Below, in pieces: positions 9,492-18,177 of a stretch of DNA of 64,000 bases; position 1 is the stretch's first letter, and every line of letters starts with the position of its first letter. The position numbers were made by a program, and so were the translations under genes. Origin of the DNA: Bradyrhizobium sp. SZCCT0231 (GTDB lineage Bacteria; Pseudomonadota; Alphaproteobacteria; Rhizobiales; Xanthobacteraceae); the NCBI RefSeq assembly GCF_018130245.1, contig NZ_JAFCKP010000002.1:124001-188000 (forward strand), written 5' to 3'. Under the pieces are notes generated by a model that was given only the letters and a program-made list of their open reading frames with translations, was not told where the DNA came from and made no database searches.

Positions 9492-11294
9492 ATGAGATTC
9501 ACCGTCAAAGCCAAGCTCGCCAGCGCCTTCGGCGTCGTCATTCTTCTTTTCGTCATAGCAGGCGTCGTAAGCTACACGAAGTTGTCCGACATGGCGGCAA
9601 CCGCGGAGTCCATGGTGCTTCGCGCCAAGCGGATGGAGAAGGCCGCCGAGGTCGAGAAGATCATCTGGCAGCAGCTCAGGGCGGAAAAGAACGCAATTCT
9701 CGGAACGCCAGGCGAAGTCGATGAATTCGCCGCGCAGTCCGCCAAGCTCCGCGAGGAGGCAACCAAGATCAGGGACGAGGTCCGCGCACTCGCCAGCGAG
9801 GGCGGCAAGAAGCTGCTCGACAACTTTGCGAGCGTTTACGCCAGGATGAACGCCTATCAGGACGAGACCATCAGGCTGGCAAAGACGGACAAGGCGAAGG
9901 CTACGGAACGCTCGATGGGTGACGGGCGCAAGGTGGTCGCGGATGCCACGGAGGCGATGGGAGCTTATGTTGCGAACTCCAAGCGACAGATGGCCGAGCA
10001 GGCCGCGCAGTCCAGCGAGGAGAGTCATCGCGCGCAGCTGATTCTCATCGTCCTGATCGTCGTCTCACTCATCGTTGCGGCAATCGGCGCAACCTGGATA
10101 TCGATCAACATCAGCCGGTCCCTCGCCAAGGCCGTCGATCTGGCGGATGCCGTCGCGATCGGCGATCTCAGCCACAAGATCGATGCTTCCAGCAACGACG
10201 AGATCGGCGATCTGGTCAAATCTCTGAACGCGATGACCGCCAATCTCAACGCGACCGCTGCCGTCGCCAACGAGATCGCACAAGGCAATCTCACGGTCGA
10301 AGCCAAGCCGCTGTCGGACAAGGACACGCTCGGCCTCGCGCTCGAACGCATGGTCGAGAAGCTTCGCCAAATCGTGTCGGAAGCCCTGACCGCGGCGCAG
10401 AACGTCTCCGCCGGCAGCCAGGAGCTCTCCGCCAGCGCCGAGCAGCTGTCGCAGGGCGCGACCGAGCAGGCTTCGTCCGCCGAGGAAGCTTCCTCCTCGA
10501 TGGAGGAGATGGCCTCGAACGTGAAGCAGAATGCGGACAACGCCAGCCAGACCGAGAAGATCGCGGCGCAGTCCGCCAAGGACGCGGAGGCAAGTGGGGC
10601 CGCGGTCGGCCGCGCCGTCAACGCGATGCAGACCATCGCCGAGAAGATCACGATCGTGCAGGAGATCGCGCGCCAGACCGACCTGCTCGCGCTCAACGCG
10701 GCGGTCGAAGCCGCGCGCGCCGGCGAGCACGGCAAGGGCTTTGCGGTGGTCGCTTCCGAGGTGCGCAAGCTCGCCGAGCGCAGCCAGGCGGCCGCGGCCG
10801 AGATCGGCACGCTCTCGACCGACACCGTCAAGGTGGCGCAGGAGGCCGGCGCGATGCTCGCCAAGCTGGTTCCTGATATCAAGAAGACGGCCGAGCTCGT
10901 CGAGGAGATCACCGCGGCCTGCCGCGAGCAGGACGTGGGCTCGGCCCAGATCAACCAGGCGATCCAGCAGCTCGACAAGGTCGGCCAGCAGAACGCCAGC
11001 GCATCCGAGCAGGTGTCCTCGACCTCGGAGGAGCTCGCCTCGCAGGCCGAGCAGCTGCAGTCCACCATCGCCTATTTCCGCATCCAGCAGGGCGCAAAGA
11101 GCCAGGCGGCCGCGCCGATCGACCGGGCGGTCAACCAGCTGCGCGCCAAGGTGGCCTCCATGGCGGCGGCCGAGCGTCCGGTCAAGAAGCCGCAGGCCAA
11201 GCCGGTGCGCGCCGCAAAGGTCGCCGGCGGCGGCGGTTTCGCCTTCGACATGAACGACGGCGAGGACGACCGGGACGCCGATTTCCAGCGCTAG
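9492..11294 (+). CDS. Methyl-accepting chemotaxis protein, tandem HAMP
   Basis: A 600-residue transmembrane receptor paralogous to the one at 7149. Its periplasmic four-helix domain has diverged, whereas the cytoplasmic signalling half is almost residue-for-residue the same. After the second membrane segment (about 180-205) come two HAMP units. The first ends [13 protein letters not shown]; the second runs from [20 protein letters not shown] to [10 protein letters not shown] and is absent from the other receptor. The tip motif ([20 protein letters not shown]) is intact. It ends with the same Gly/Asp-rich tail ([12 protein letters not shown]). The pair probably arose by tandem duplication, with sequence exchange keeping the signalling domains alike. 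Confidence 0.93.
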   Translation: MRFTVKAKLASAFGVVILLFVIAGVVSYTKLSDMAATAESMVLRAKRMEKAAEVEKIIWQQLRAEKNAILGTPGEVDEFAAQSAKLREEATKIRDEVRALASEGGKKLLDNFASVYARMNAYQDETIRLAKTDKAKATERSMGDGRKVVADATEAMGAYVANSKRQMAEQAAQSSEESHRAQLILIVLIVVSLIVAAIGATWISINISRSLAKAVDLADAVAIGDLSHKIDASSNDEIGDLVKSLNAMTANLNATAAVANEIAQGNLTVEAKPLSDKDTLGLALERMVEKLRQIVSEALTAAQNVSAGSQELSASAEQLSQGATEQASSAEEASSSMEEMASNVKQNADNASQTEKIAAQSAKDAEASGAAVGRAVNAMQTIAEKITIVQEIARQTDLLALNAAVEAARAGEHGKGFAVVASEVRKLAERSQAAAAEIGTLSTDTVKVAQEAGAMLAKLVPDIKKTAELVEEITAACREQDVGSAQINQAIQQLDKVGQQNASASEQVSSTSEELASQAEQLQSTIAYFRIQQGAKSQAAAPIDRAVNQLRAKVASMAAAERPVKKPQAKPVRAAKVAGGGGFAFDMNDGEDDRDADFQR

Positions 11295-11436
11295 GACCCG
11301 CGGGGGCTCCTGCGGACCGGCTCGTTCGGTGTGGACCGGTCCGCTTTCAGCGGTGACGTGAACGCGTGGGATTCAGGATGGCCAGGATGGCCCGACATTC
11401 AGTGCAGGCGGCCATCCCGGACGCGGGCCGTCGTCC

Positions 11437-12291
11437 ATGATGCCCGCCATACAGGACACGGCCGTGCATCTGTCCGAGCGCCACTTCCGGGCCATCGCCG
11501 AATTGATCGAGAGCCAGGTCGGCATCAAGCTGCCGCGGGGCAAGCGGCTGATGCTGGAGGGGCGGCTGCACAAGCGCGTGCGCGCGCTGAGCTTCTCCGG
11601 CCTCAATGAATATGTCGAGAACCTGTTCGAGGCGGATCATTTCGACACCGAGCTGACGCATCTCATCGATGTGGTGACGACCAACAAGACCGACTTCTTC
11701 CGCGAGCCGCAGCACTTCACTTTCATGCGCGAAGTTGCGATTCCCGCCCTGCTGAAAGCACATGGACGCAAGAACGCGAACCTGAAGATCTGGAGCTCGG
11801 CGAGCTCCACCGGCATGGAGGCCTACACCACCGCGATGGTGCTGGACGACATGATGCGGAGCGGCTCGCGCTTCCAGTACCGCATCCTCGGGACCGACAT
11901 CTCGACCGCGGTGCTGCGCCTTGCCAGGACGGCGATCTACAGCCGCGACGTGCTCGCCCCGGTGCCGGAGCAATTCATAAAGCGATATTTCTCGTCATCG
12001 CGGGACAAGTCGCGCGGCGAGGTGCGGATCGTACCCGAGTTACGGCGCATGACACACTTCATGAGGATGAACCTCATGGACAAGTCCTATCCCGTCGATC
12101 GCGACGTCGATATCATCTTCTGCCGCAACGTCCTGATCTATTTCGAGCGCGAGACCCAGCGCAAGGTGGTCGAGCAATTGTGCAGCCATCTGCGTCCGGG
12201 CGGCTATCTGCTGGTCGGGCATTCGGAATCGATGATTCACAGTGCCGTGCCCGGGCTGAAGCAGGTTCAGCCAACCATCTTCCAGGTCTAG
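11437..12291 (+). CDS. cheR: Chemotaxis methyltransferase CheR
   Basis: A 284-residue S-adenosylmethionine-dependent methyltransferase that methylates receptor glutamates during adaptation. An N-terminal helical domain (about 10-75) precedes the catalytic domain, with [19 protein letters not shown] and the late motif [26 protein letters not shown]. The usual SAM-site sequence STGEEPYS reads STGMEAYT here, a partial departure I would not call inactivating. Two consecutive ATGs (11437, 11440) are possible starts. The gene follows the second receptor after a 142-bp gap, and cheB starts 16 bp after it. Confidence 0.95.
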   Translation: MMPAIQDTAVHLSERHFRAIAELIESQVGIKLPRGKRLMLEGRLHKRVRALSFSGLNEYVENLFEADHFDTELTHLIDVVTTNKTDFFREPQHFTFMREVAIPALLKAHGRKNANLKIWSSASSTGMEAYTTAMVLDDMMRSGSRFQYRILGTDISTAVLRLARTAIYSRDVLAPVPEQFIKRYFSSSRDKSRGEVRIVPELRRMTHFMRMNLMDKSYPVDRDVDIIFCRNVLIYFERETQRKVVEQLCSHLRPGGYLLVGHSESMIHSAVPGLKQVQPTIFQV

Positions 12292-12307
12292 CCGGAGCGC
12301 AACCAGA

Positions 12308-13399
12308 ATGCCGAGGGAGAAAGTTCGCGTGCTGATCGTGGACGATTCGGCGTCGGTGCGCCAAATCCTGCTGACGATCTTGAGTGAAGACCCTGATATC
12401 GAGGTGATGGCGACCGCGTCCGATCCGTTCGTGGCGGCCAAGCGGCTCGAGAAGGAGTTGCCCAATGTCATCATTCTCGATCTCGAAATGCCGCGCATGG
12501 ACGGCATGACCTTCCTGCGCAAGATCATGGCGCAGCATCCGATTCCGGTGATCATCTGCTCCTCGCTGACCGAGGAGGGCTCGAACGTGATGTTCGAGGC
12601 GTTCGAGGCGGGCGCGGTCGACATCGTGCCGAAGCCGAAGATCGACACGCGGCAGGCGCTGCTCGAATGCTCCACGCGGTTGCGTGAGGCCGTGAAGTCG
12701 GCCGCCCGCGCCCGGGTGCGCCCGCGTGCGGAGCGTCGCGCCGTCGAGAAGAAGCTGACCGCCGACGCCATCATCCCGCCGCCGGTGCAGGGCAGGGTGC
12801 GGCCGACCACGGAGCGCATCGTGTGCATCGGCTCGTCGACGGGCGGCACCGAAGCGCTCAACGACGTGCTGGAGATGCTGCCGGCCCACTGTCCGCCGCT
12901 TGTCATCGTCCAGCACATGCCGGCGGGCTTTACCGCCGCTTTTGCCAGGCGGCTCGACGGCATCTGCCAGATCAGGGTCAAGGAGGCCGAGGACGGTGAG
13001 CCGGTGCTGCCGGGCTGCGCCTATATCGCGCCCGGCGCCCGTCACATGCTGCTCCAGCGCATCGGCCTGCGCTACCAGATCGCGATCAAGGATGGGCCGC
13101 CGGTGTCGCGGCATCGCCCCTCGGTCGACGTGTTGTTTCGCTCGGCTGCCCAGCATGCCGGCGCCAACGCGCTCGGCGTGATCATGACCGGCATGGGCGA
13201 TGACGGCGCGCGCGGAATGCTGGAGATGAAGAAGCTCGGCGCCGCGACGCGGGCGCAGGATGAAGAGAGCTGCGTGGTGTTCGGCATGCCCAGGGAAGCC
13301 ATCGCCCATGGCGGCGTCGAGAAGGTCGTGTCGCTGCACCACATCCCGCGCGAGATCATGCTCTGGTATCAGGCCGGGCATCCAGCGGTGGCAGGTTGA
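12308..13399 (+). CDS. cheB: Chemotaxis glutamate methylesterase CheB
   Basis: A 363-residue response regulator and methylesterase that removes receptor methyl groups and opposes CheR. The receiver domain has the acidic pair D12-D13 and phospho-acceptor D58 in [12 protein letters not shown] basic linker (about 120-160) leads to the esterase domain, whose triad is Ser177 (GSSTGG), His203 (VQHMPAGFT) and Asp299 (MTGMGDDGA). All catalytic residues are present. Its TGA overlaps the ATG of the next gene (TGATG). Phosphorylation by CheA at D58 should activate it. Confidence 0.95.
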   Translation: MPREKVRVLIVDDSASVRQILLTILSEDPDIEVMATASDPFVAAKRLEKELPNVIILDLEMPRMDGMTFLRKIMAQHPIPVIICSSLTEEGSNVMFEAFEAGAVDIVPKPKIDTRQALLECSTRLREAVKSAARARVRPRAERRAVEKKLTADAIIPPPVQGRVRPTTERIVCIGSSTGGTEALNDVLEMLPAHCPPLVIVQHMPAGFTAAFARRLDGICQIRVKEAEDGEPVLPGCAYIAPGARHMLLQRIGLRYQIAIKDGPPVSRHRPSVDVLFRSAAQHAGANALGVIMTGMGDDGARGMLEMKKLGAATRAQDEESCVVFGMPREAIAHGGVEKVVSLHHIPREIMLWYQAGHPAVAG

Positions 13400-15132
13400 T
13401 GGCAATGGCGCTCATTCCGGCCAATGCGCTCACCGAGGCCATCGCAGGGATCGAGGACGTCTCCTCGCGCATCGAGGACGTGTTCGCGCGCGTCGGCCAC
13501 GAGCTCGGACGCGGGCATCTCATCTTCAAGGAGCTGAACCAGGGCCTTGCAACGCTCTCCTCGGAACTCTCAGGTGCGGAGATCGAGGGGGCCGCGACCG
13601 CGCTCCAGGAGATCGCCGCGCGGCTCGGCGACCTCGCGCAGGCGCTGCCGGCCGAGACCGCCCTGCTTGAGACGATCGGCAAGAGCACGGCGGAGGCATC
13701 TGCTCTGCTCAAGCCGCTGTTCAAGCACATCCAGATGATCACCATCATCGCCCGCAGCGCGCGGATCGAGGCGGCCTCGCTCGACGGCGACCGCGGGGGC
13801 TTTCTCGCCTTCACGCAGGAGGCCTACGATCTCGGCAAGGCCGTGCAGGGCGCGATCGAGGGCTGCGCGCGGGATCAGCAGCGCCTGTCCGAGGCGGTCG
13901 CCACCGCATTCGGCCGGCAGAAGGAGTTCGAGAGCCGCTACCGCAATCAACTGGCGGCGGAGAGCGTCGAGCTCGGCTCCGCCTATTCCGGATTGCACGA
14001 TCAGCGCAGCAACGGCAGCCATCTCGCCGATCTCGCGAGTTCCAGCACCAGGAAGATCGCCGAGGCGGTGGGCAGCGCGATCATCTCCCTGCAGGCCGGT
14101 GACAGCACGCGTCAGCGTCTCGAGCATGTCTCGCACGGCCTCACGCTCGCCTCGGGACCCGCCCCGAGCCTCGTTCCCGAGCCTGTCGCGAGCGACGACG
14201 GCGCGCGCACGATTTGCCAATTGCAGGCGGCCCAGCTCAGAGATGCCCAGCGCGAATTCGGCGGCGACATCGGGCAGATCGTTGCTGCGCTGACCGCCAT
14301 CCTGCGCGAAGCGGGCAGTGTCGTCGGCCACGGCCGCACCCTGTTCGGCGGTGAGAACGACGGCTCGTCATCGTTCCTGGCGCGCATCAAGCAGACGCTG
14401 GCGCACGCCTCGACCATGATTGCGAGCTGCGAGGGCGCCGGCCGCTCGGTGGACGAGGCGCTCGCGATCGTCGAGGACACGCTGACGAAATTCCGCCAGG
14501 CGATCGCCGGGCTGGCCGAGGCGACAGTCGACATCACGCTGATCGGAATGAATGCGGGCCTCAAGGCAAGCCATCTCGGCAGCCGCGGCAGCGCTTTCGT
14601 CGTCATCGCCAACGAGCTCAAGGCCACCGCCGACCAGGTCTCGGCGGGGGCGGGGCGTCTGAGGCCCGTGCTCGACGGCATCGAGCGCTCGGCCGGGAAA
14701 CTGAAGGAGCTCCGCGTGCAGGGCGATCCGACGCAGCTCGCCAAGCTCGAACCGCAGATTCTCCAGGCGCTGCGCGAGGTCGAGGCCGGCAATGAACGGC
14801 TCGGCAAGCTGATGAGCCGGCTCGTCGACGAAGGTGCGGAATTCGAGGGACTCATGAATTCGGCGCAAGGCCTGATGACCACGCTCGGCGAAGGCTCGAC
14901 GGCATTGCCTGCGGTCGCGGCGCGGCTCGAGACCGCGAGCGCGGGTGCGCAGAAGCCGCGGCCGCAAGCGCAGGACGAAGCGATGCTCGACGAGCTGTTT
15001 GCGCGCTACACGATGGAGCGCGAGCGCGACGTCCACCGGGAATTCCTGCAAACGCTCGGGCTGACGTCGGCTGCCGCCACGCGCCGGGTCGAGGCAGTCG
15101 AGACCGCGGACGACGGCATAGAATTGTTTTGA
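13399..15132 (+). CDS. Soluble helical protein with two MCP-tip-like motifs
   Basis: A 577-residue, largely helical protein with no membrane segment or signal peptide; the family is not one I recognise by name. Two segments resemble the receptor signalling hairpin: residues about 113-150 (MITIIARSARIEAASLDGD, then GGFLAFTQEAYDL) and about 375-415 (ITLIGMNAGLKASHLGSRGS, then AFVVIANELKATADQV). Both align with the canonical [14 protein letters not shown] / [15 protein letters not shown] pattern but have lost many conserved tip residues. The ATG at 13399 overlaps the cheB stop; a TTG one codon earlier is possible. It is last in the che operon and just before a hairpin. Plausible roles are a soluble receptor or a CheA/CheW-array modulator. 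Confidence 0.75.
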   Translation: MAMALIPANALTEAIAGIEDVSSRIEDVFARVGHELGRGHLIFKELNQGLATLSSELSGAEIEGAATALQEIAARLGDLAQALPAETALLETIGKSTAEASALLKPLFKHIQMITIIARSARIEAASLDGDRGGFLAFTQEAYDLGKAVQGAIEGCARDQQRLSEAVATAFGRQKEFESRYRNQLAAESVELGSAYSGLHDQRSNGSHLADLASSSTRKIAEAVGSAIISLQAGDSTRQRLEHVSHGLTLASGPAPSLVPEPVASDDGARTICQLQAAQLRDAQREFGGDIGQIVAALTAILREAGSVVGHGRTLFGGENDGSSSFLARIKQTLAHASTMIASCEGAGRSVDEALAIVEDTLTKFRQAIAGLAEATVDITLIGMNAGLKASHLGSRGSAFVVIANELKATADQVSAGAGRLRPVLDGIERSAGKLKELRVQGDPTQLAKLEPQILQALREVEAGNERLGKLMSRLVDEGAEFEGLMNSAQGLMTTLGEGSTALPAVAARLETASAGAQKPRPQAQDEAMLDELFARYTMERERDVHREFLQTLGLTSAAATRRVEAVETADDGIELF

Positions 15133-15137
15133 TGTCG

Positions 15138-15170
15138 CTGCGGGCGTCGCCTCGTGCGCCCGCAGAAATT
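15138..15170 (+). terminator. Probable terminator of the chemotaxis operon
   Basis: A perfect 9-bp stem (ctgcgggcg / cgcccgcag) with a 10-nt loop lies 6 bp after the last stop of the che operon and is followed by aaattt. The U-run is short, so termination may be partial or Rho-assisted. Confidence 0.6.
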
Positions 15171-15283
15171 TGACGGATTGACTTTGCAGGGCGTTAACCG
15201 TGGCGGAACGCTCGCCGCGGCGATCATTGTCGCGCCTCACTGTTCGTTGCAAATACGCATGGAATTCATGGGTGGATGCTTCC

Positions 15284-15727
15284 ATGCTGAAAGAGGGCAA
15301 ATACGCGGCGTGGTTCAGAACCGCACAAGCGCAAGGCACCGGTATCGTGCATCTGGCCCAGGGTCGGATCTCGGGCAGTGACAGCTTCTTCACCTATGGC
15401 GGCTCCTACCAGTTCGATGACGAGCAGCGTTTCACGGCCGTTCTGACCACACGGCGACATGCCGACGGTCCGCCGACGGTGTTCGGGCTCGACGAAGTCG
15501 AGGTCGAACTCTCCGGCGTGTATAGCGGTGCGATGGCGACCTGTTCGGGCACGGCTCGCGAAGCGCCCGAGGTGAGGTTCGAGGCGACGCTGATCTACAG
15601 CCAGGAGGACGCGCCGGCTGCCGACGCCCGGTGCGCGGTCGTGAAGCTCAATGCCGACAAGCTGCCCAAGAAGCCCGACGGCCGTTCCCGGCCGCGGCAT
15701 CCGTTCCCGGCTGGCTCACCCAAGTAA
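15284..15727 (+). CDS. GrlR-family regulatory protein
   Basis: A 147-residue cytoplasmic protein matching the GrlR fold family (known for the type III secretion repressor of enteropathogenic E. coli). Landmarks are the opening MLKEGKYAAWF, the GTGIVHLAQGRISGSDSFF strand pair, GGSYQFDD, the VFGLDEVEVELSG segment and the TCSGTAREAPEVRFEATL ending. The ATG at 15284 is preceded by gggtgga at suitable spacing, and the conserved region starts exactly there; an upstream frame from 15200 adds 28 unrelated residues. The tail after about residue 105 is charged and Pro-rich. In rhizobia such proteins have no established target. Its place just after the che operon is suggestive only. Confidence 0.75.
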   Translation: MLKEGKYAAWFRTAQAQGTGIVHLAQGRISGSDSFFTYGGSYQFDDEQRFTAVLTTRRHADGPPTVFGLDEVEVELSGVYSGAMATCSGTAREAPEVRFEATLIYSQEDAPAADARCAVVKLNADKLPKKPDGRSRPRHPFPAGSPK

Positions 15728-15792
15728 AGCCGGAACGACAACAATCCGCGTCCGCCCGCGCTCGCGCCTGAGGCGCGATGAGATCTTTGTTT

Positions 15793-15841
15793 GAGCATGA
15801 TCTCTTCGGAAAACCGCTTCACACTTTTCCGGATCATGCTC
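15793..15841. repeat. Dispersed palindromic repeat
   Basis: The arms gagcatgatc..ggaaaa (15793-15813) and ttttccggatcatgctc (15825-15841) form an imperfect inverted repeat. This gagcatgatc / gatcatgctc unit is a type commonly scattered between genes in Bradyrhizobium. It follows the GrlR-like gene and could act as a processing or stop signal. Confidence 0.7.
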
Positions 15842-15952
15842 TGGTGCCACGATTAGCATTGCATTGACGTTGTTGTCTCGAATTCGCGCTGCAGCAACTC
15901 TGCCTTTAGAAGCGAGGGCTAGTCTTCGGCCGATCTAGCGTGGTGGAAGAAC

Positions 15953-16237
15953 ATGCCTCAAATCTGGATGACATACGACGAGCTCGGCGCGCTTTGCGGC
16001 TGCGGTGCAACGGAGGCCCGGGAGCGTGCCATCCATTTGTCGCTCGATCGTCGGAAGAGCCGCGACGGCGCGACGCGCGTCAAACTCGATCTGGCGCTGA
16101 CGGCCAAATTCTTTGCATCGGTTCGTGAAGCGGATCTCGATCTCGATTGCGCCATTGAAGCGCTGCACAACACCCATCGGCGGATGGCCGAGCTCCTGGC
16201 TCCCTCCGAACTCCACAACAGGCGTGGGGTGGCTTGA
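15953..16237 (+). CDS. Conserved small protein of Bradyrhizobium type
   Basis: A 94-residue cytoplasmic protein opening MPQIWMTYDELGALCGC. I know this opening from a family of small proteins repeated many times in Bradyrhizobium genomes, without assigned function. The N-terminal half (YDELGALCGCGATEARERAI) could form a helix-turn-helix, followed by the conserved LDRRKSRDGATRVKLDL segment and a helical C-terminus. The strong family resemblance fixes the start. It converges on the VanZ-like gene. DNA binding is a guess from the helix pattern only. Confidence 0.75.
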   Translation: MPQIWMTYDELGALCGCGATEARERAIHLSLDRRKSRDGATRVKLDLALTAKFFASVREADLDLDCAIEALHNTHRRMAELLAPSELHNRRGVA

Positions 16238-16274
16238 GCCGGCGCGGCATCTCGCCGAAGAGATGCTGGCCGTT

Positions 16275-16640
16275 TCAGGACGGTGGTCTGGGCAGGAACG
16301 CCAAGATCATCTGGGCGAGCATGACGCCCACGGTGCCCCCCGCCGCCTTCTGTAAAACGTCGAGGAAGCCCGGATCGCGGTCGGGTATGAAGGCTTGCAT
16401 GAACTCCAGCCCCATGGCGACGGCTATGACGAGAGAGCAAGCCAAACCGAGCCGTCCGGGCAGCAGGAAGGAAAGCAGGAAGCCGAGCAGCCCATAGGCG
16501 CTGAAGCGCTCAATCACGACGACCCAATAGGCCTCGTGATGCCCCATGAGCGCGGGTCTTCCCGACAGCTTCGCCAGGGTGGCATAGACGATCAGCGCAA
16601 GACAGATGCTCGCGGCTGCAATGAGGTGGTTCCTGCGCAT
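16275..16640 (-). CDS. VanZ-like small membrane protein
   Basis: About 121 residues with four predicted membrane segments: about 7-24, 38-56 (WVVVIERFSAYGLLGFLL), 61-78 and 98-116. The VanZ-type signature is present: an E followed by QAFIPDRDPGFLDVLQKAAGG, where acidic, Q and R residues and the D-x-L-x-x-x-x-G pattern are conserved. I chose the ATG at 16640 (MRRNHLIAAASI) because a positively charged end leads into the first membrane segment; the frame extends to 16730 without added similarity. VanZ-domain proteins are linked to envelope stress or glycopeptide tolerance in some bacteria, but most have no known role. Confidence 0.7.
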   Translation of the reverse strand: MRRNHLIAAASICLALIVYATLAKLSGRPALMGHHEAYWVVVIERFSAYGLLGFLLSFLLPGRLGLACSLVIAVAMGLEFMQAFIPDRDPGFLDVLQKAAGGTVGVMLAQMILAFLPRPPS

Positions 16641-17128
16641 GGCGCCAACATACAAGGTTGGTCGCCGGTCAGGATCGAAAGCCGAAAATATCGTTAAAGG
16701 CCCTGTTGTCGTCGAAGGCCTTGCTCGCACGAGCCTGTCGTCAAGGTGATACGTTCGGGCGGCTCAGGAGAGTAGAACTTCTTCCCGACGGTCAGGCCGC
16801 CAAAGCCGTGTCGCCGGAGACCGCCGCGTCTGACTGCCTCACGCGGCGCGACTCGACGAGCTCATCGAATCCGGCGGGAGGCAGGGCGACGCAATGAAAT
16901 AATTCTGGCCCTCGCAAGCGGAAGTTTGGTCGCAACAGTCTGATCCGGTTCAGGCGAAATCAGGCGAGGCTTCGAGCAAGGCTTTAGGCAAGGCTTGGAG
17001 ATTGATCCTAGCCAGCGGGGGCCAAGATAGGCTTTAACGGAGACCGGCCCGGAAGGCCTGCCCGAGCGATGGCCTGACCAATGGTCCGGCGGCCCGGGGA
17101 TAGAAACGAGCATGGAAAGTTGAGCAGT
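16641..17128. other. Intergenic region without recognisable gene
   Basis: 488 bp between the leftward VanZ-like gene and the rightward small secreted protein. I see no open frame with convincing start, codon bias or family motif. Three close copies of the word aaggctt / gaggctt occur at about 16971-17000. Promoters for both flanking genes must lie here, but no clear boxes stand out. Confidence 0.4.
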
Positions 17129-17359
17129 ATGATCAGGACGTTAAGCCTCCTCCTCCTGGCATTGGCTGTCGGGACCTCTGTGGCCTCGGCGCAGGGGACC
17201 AAAGACACGCCATCGGGCACGCAGCCCACTTCCGCGACCCGCAGCGGCACAGGCACGAATTCCGGGTCGGACAGCATGGGTGGCGCGTTCAAGGGAACGG
17301 GGACGCCGAATTACGGCACCAGCCCGGGGATGGGCTCCCAGAAGAAGTCGCACAACTAG
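17129..17359 (+). CDS. Small secreted protein, A-Q-G family
   Basis: A 76-residue protein with a Sec signal peptide (MIRTLSLLLLALAVGTSVASA, cleaved before QGTKD). The mature part is about 55 residues, rich in Gly, Ser and Thr, with no Cys and no recognisable domain, ending in QKKSHN. The ATG at 17129 starts the signal peptide; the longer frame from 17081 adds 16 non-secretory residues. The QGTKD mature start is shared with the gene at 21212 and resembled by that at 21558. A 9-bp hairpin follows at 17399. It is predicted to be periplasmic or secreted and disordered; no function can be assigned. Confidence 0.65.
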   Translation: MIRTLSLLLLALAVGTSVASAQGTKDTPSGTQPTSATRSGTGTNSGSDSMGGAFKGTGTPNYGTSPGMGSQKKSHN

Positions 17360-17398
17360 TTGAGCAGGCTAGATCACCGGACGGGACGCTCAATCAAT

Positions 17399-17435
17399 GC
17401 TCGCCGCCTGCATGCGGCGAGCGTTGCCGTTTTTG
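17399..17435. terminator. Terminator hairpin between convergent small genes
   Basis: A perfect 9-bp stem, gctcgccgc (17399-17407) and gcggcgagc (17414-17422), with a 6-nt loop, followed by gttgccgtttttt. It sits 40 bp after the secreted protein gene and just before the stop of the leftward 57-residue gene. It suits termination of the rightward transcript. Confidence 0.75.
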
Positions 17436-17438
17436 CAG

Positions 17439-17612
17439 TCAGGTTTTCTTCGCCGCCTTCGACTTCAACGAAAGACCAAGGCGCAACGCCATGCGCTTGA
17501 TCGCATCAGGCGAGCGCCCGAGAGCTTTCGCCGCTTGTTCCAGCGAGGCTGAAGACTTGGCCAACTCCATGAGCCGGCGGTCCTCTTTGAACGACCAGGG
17601 CCTGCGCGCCAT
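17439..17612 (-). CDS. 57-residue helix-turn-helix-like small protein
   Basis: A short leftward frame of 57 codons starts MARRPWSFKEDRRLMELAKS and continues SASLEQAAKALGRSPDAIKR, then MALRLGLSLKSKAAKKT. The tryptophan and ED near the start, the LGRSPDAIKRMA turn-helix and the basic end resemble the SANT/Myb-like small proteins common in Bradyrhizobium. ATG start (17612-17610) and TGA stop (17441-17439) are clear, and the sequence looks coding in codon use. It converges on the small secreted gene across a terminator hairpin. DNA binding is likely by pattern but unproven. Confidence 0.65.
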   Translation of the reverse strand: MARRPWSFKEDRRLMELAKSSASLEQAAKALGRSPDAIKRMALRLGLSLKSKAAKKT

Positions 17613-18177
17613 AACCGAAATGTTCCTCTCGTCGACACAACGACAAAGCCGCCCAGCGGACCCATGTTCGCTCGACGGCTTTGCTTGGGTGGGGCCGGGC
17701 TTGGGGGAGCCCGGTGCGAGAGATGGATAAGCAATCGCTGAGACTTCGCAACAAACAACGCGGATTAAGCTAACCTCTCAACCTTACCGGGACGAAGTTG
17801 GTGCAGGGCGCTCCGTATAACCACGGATGTCTCGTCCGCCGTGTCGTCGCGAAGCCGCCATGCGTTCGAAAACATGTCGGAAGCATATCGTGCAGATCGC
17901 AGCTCGGCCCGGCCACGGCGCGTTCAGCCGCTTCGTTTGAGCCTGCTCGCCGAAGTGAACGGGGGTTAACATCGCCGGCTGGATATCGCTCTCGAACAAT
18001 GAGAGATTTCGTCATCCTCTGGGGACTTGGCTTTCGCGACGACCAAACATCGGGCAACACGTTGCACAAACTTCATGTTCGTCTGACAAAAGTTTCAGCG
18101 CCGATGATCTTGAAGTCGTCGCAGCATCACGTTGAAATGGACCGGGAGGAGCGTTCCGAAAATTGGGAACATTCCAA
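17613..18177. other. Intergenic region without recognisable gene
   Basis: 565 bp of lower GC than the neighbours. Open frames on both strands are short, Cys/Arg/Pro-rich and unlike any family I know, so I treat them as noise. It should contain the promoters of the 57-residue gene (leftward) and of the 53-residue membrane protein (rightward). No repeat or RNA-like structure stands out. Confidence 0.35.

Noticed and set aside
16971-17000. Three close copies of an aaggctt-like word as possible regulator sites
   Set aside because: Copies are imperfect, irregularly spaced and not clearly positioned relative to a start codon.
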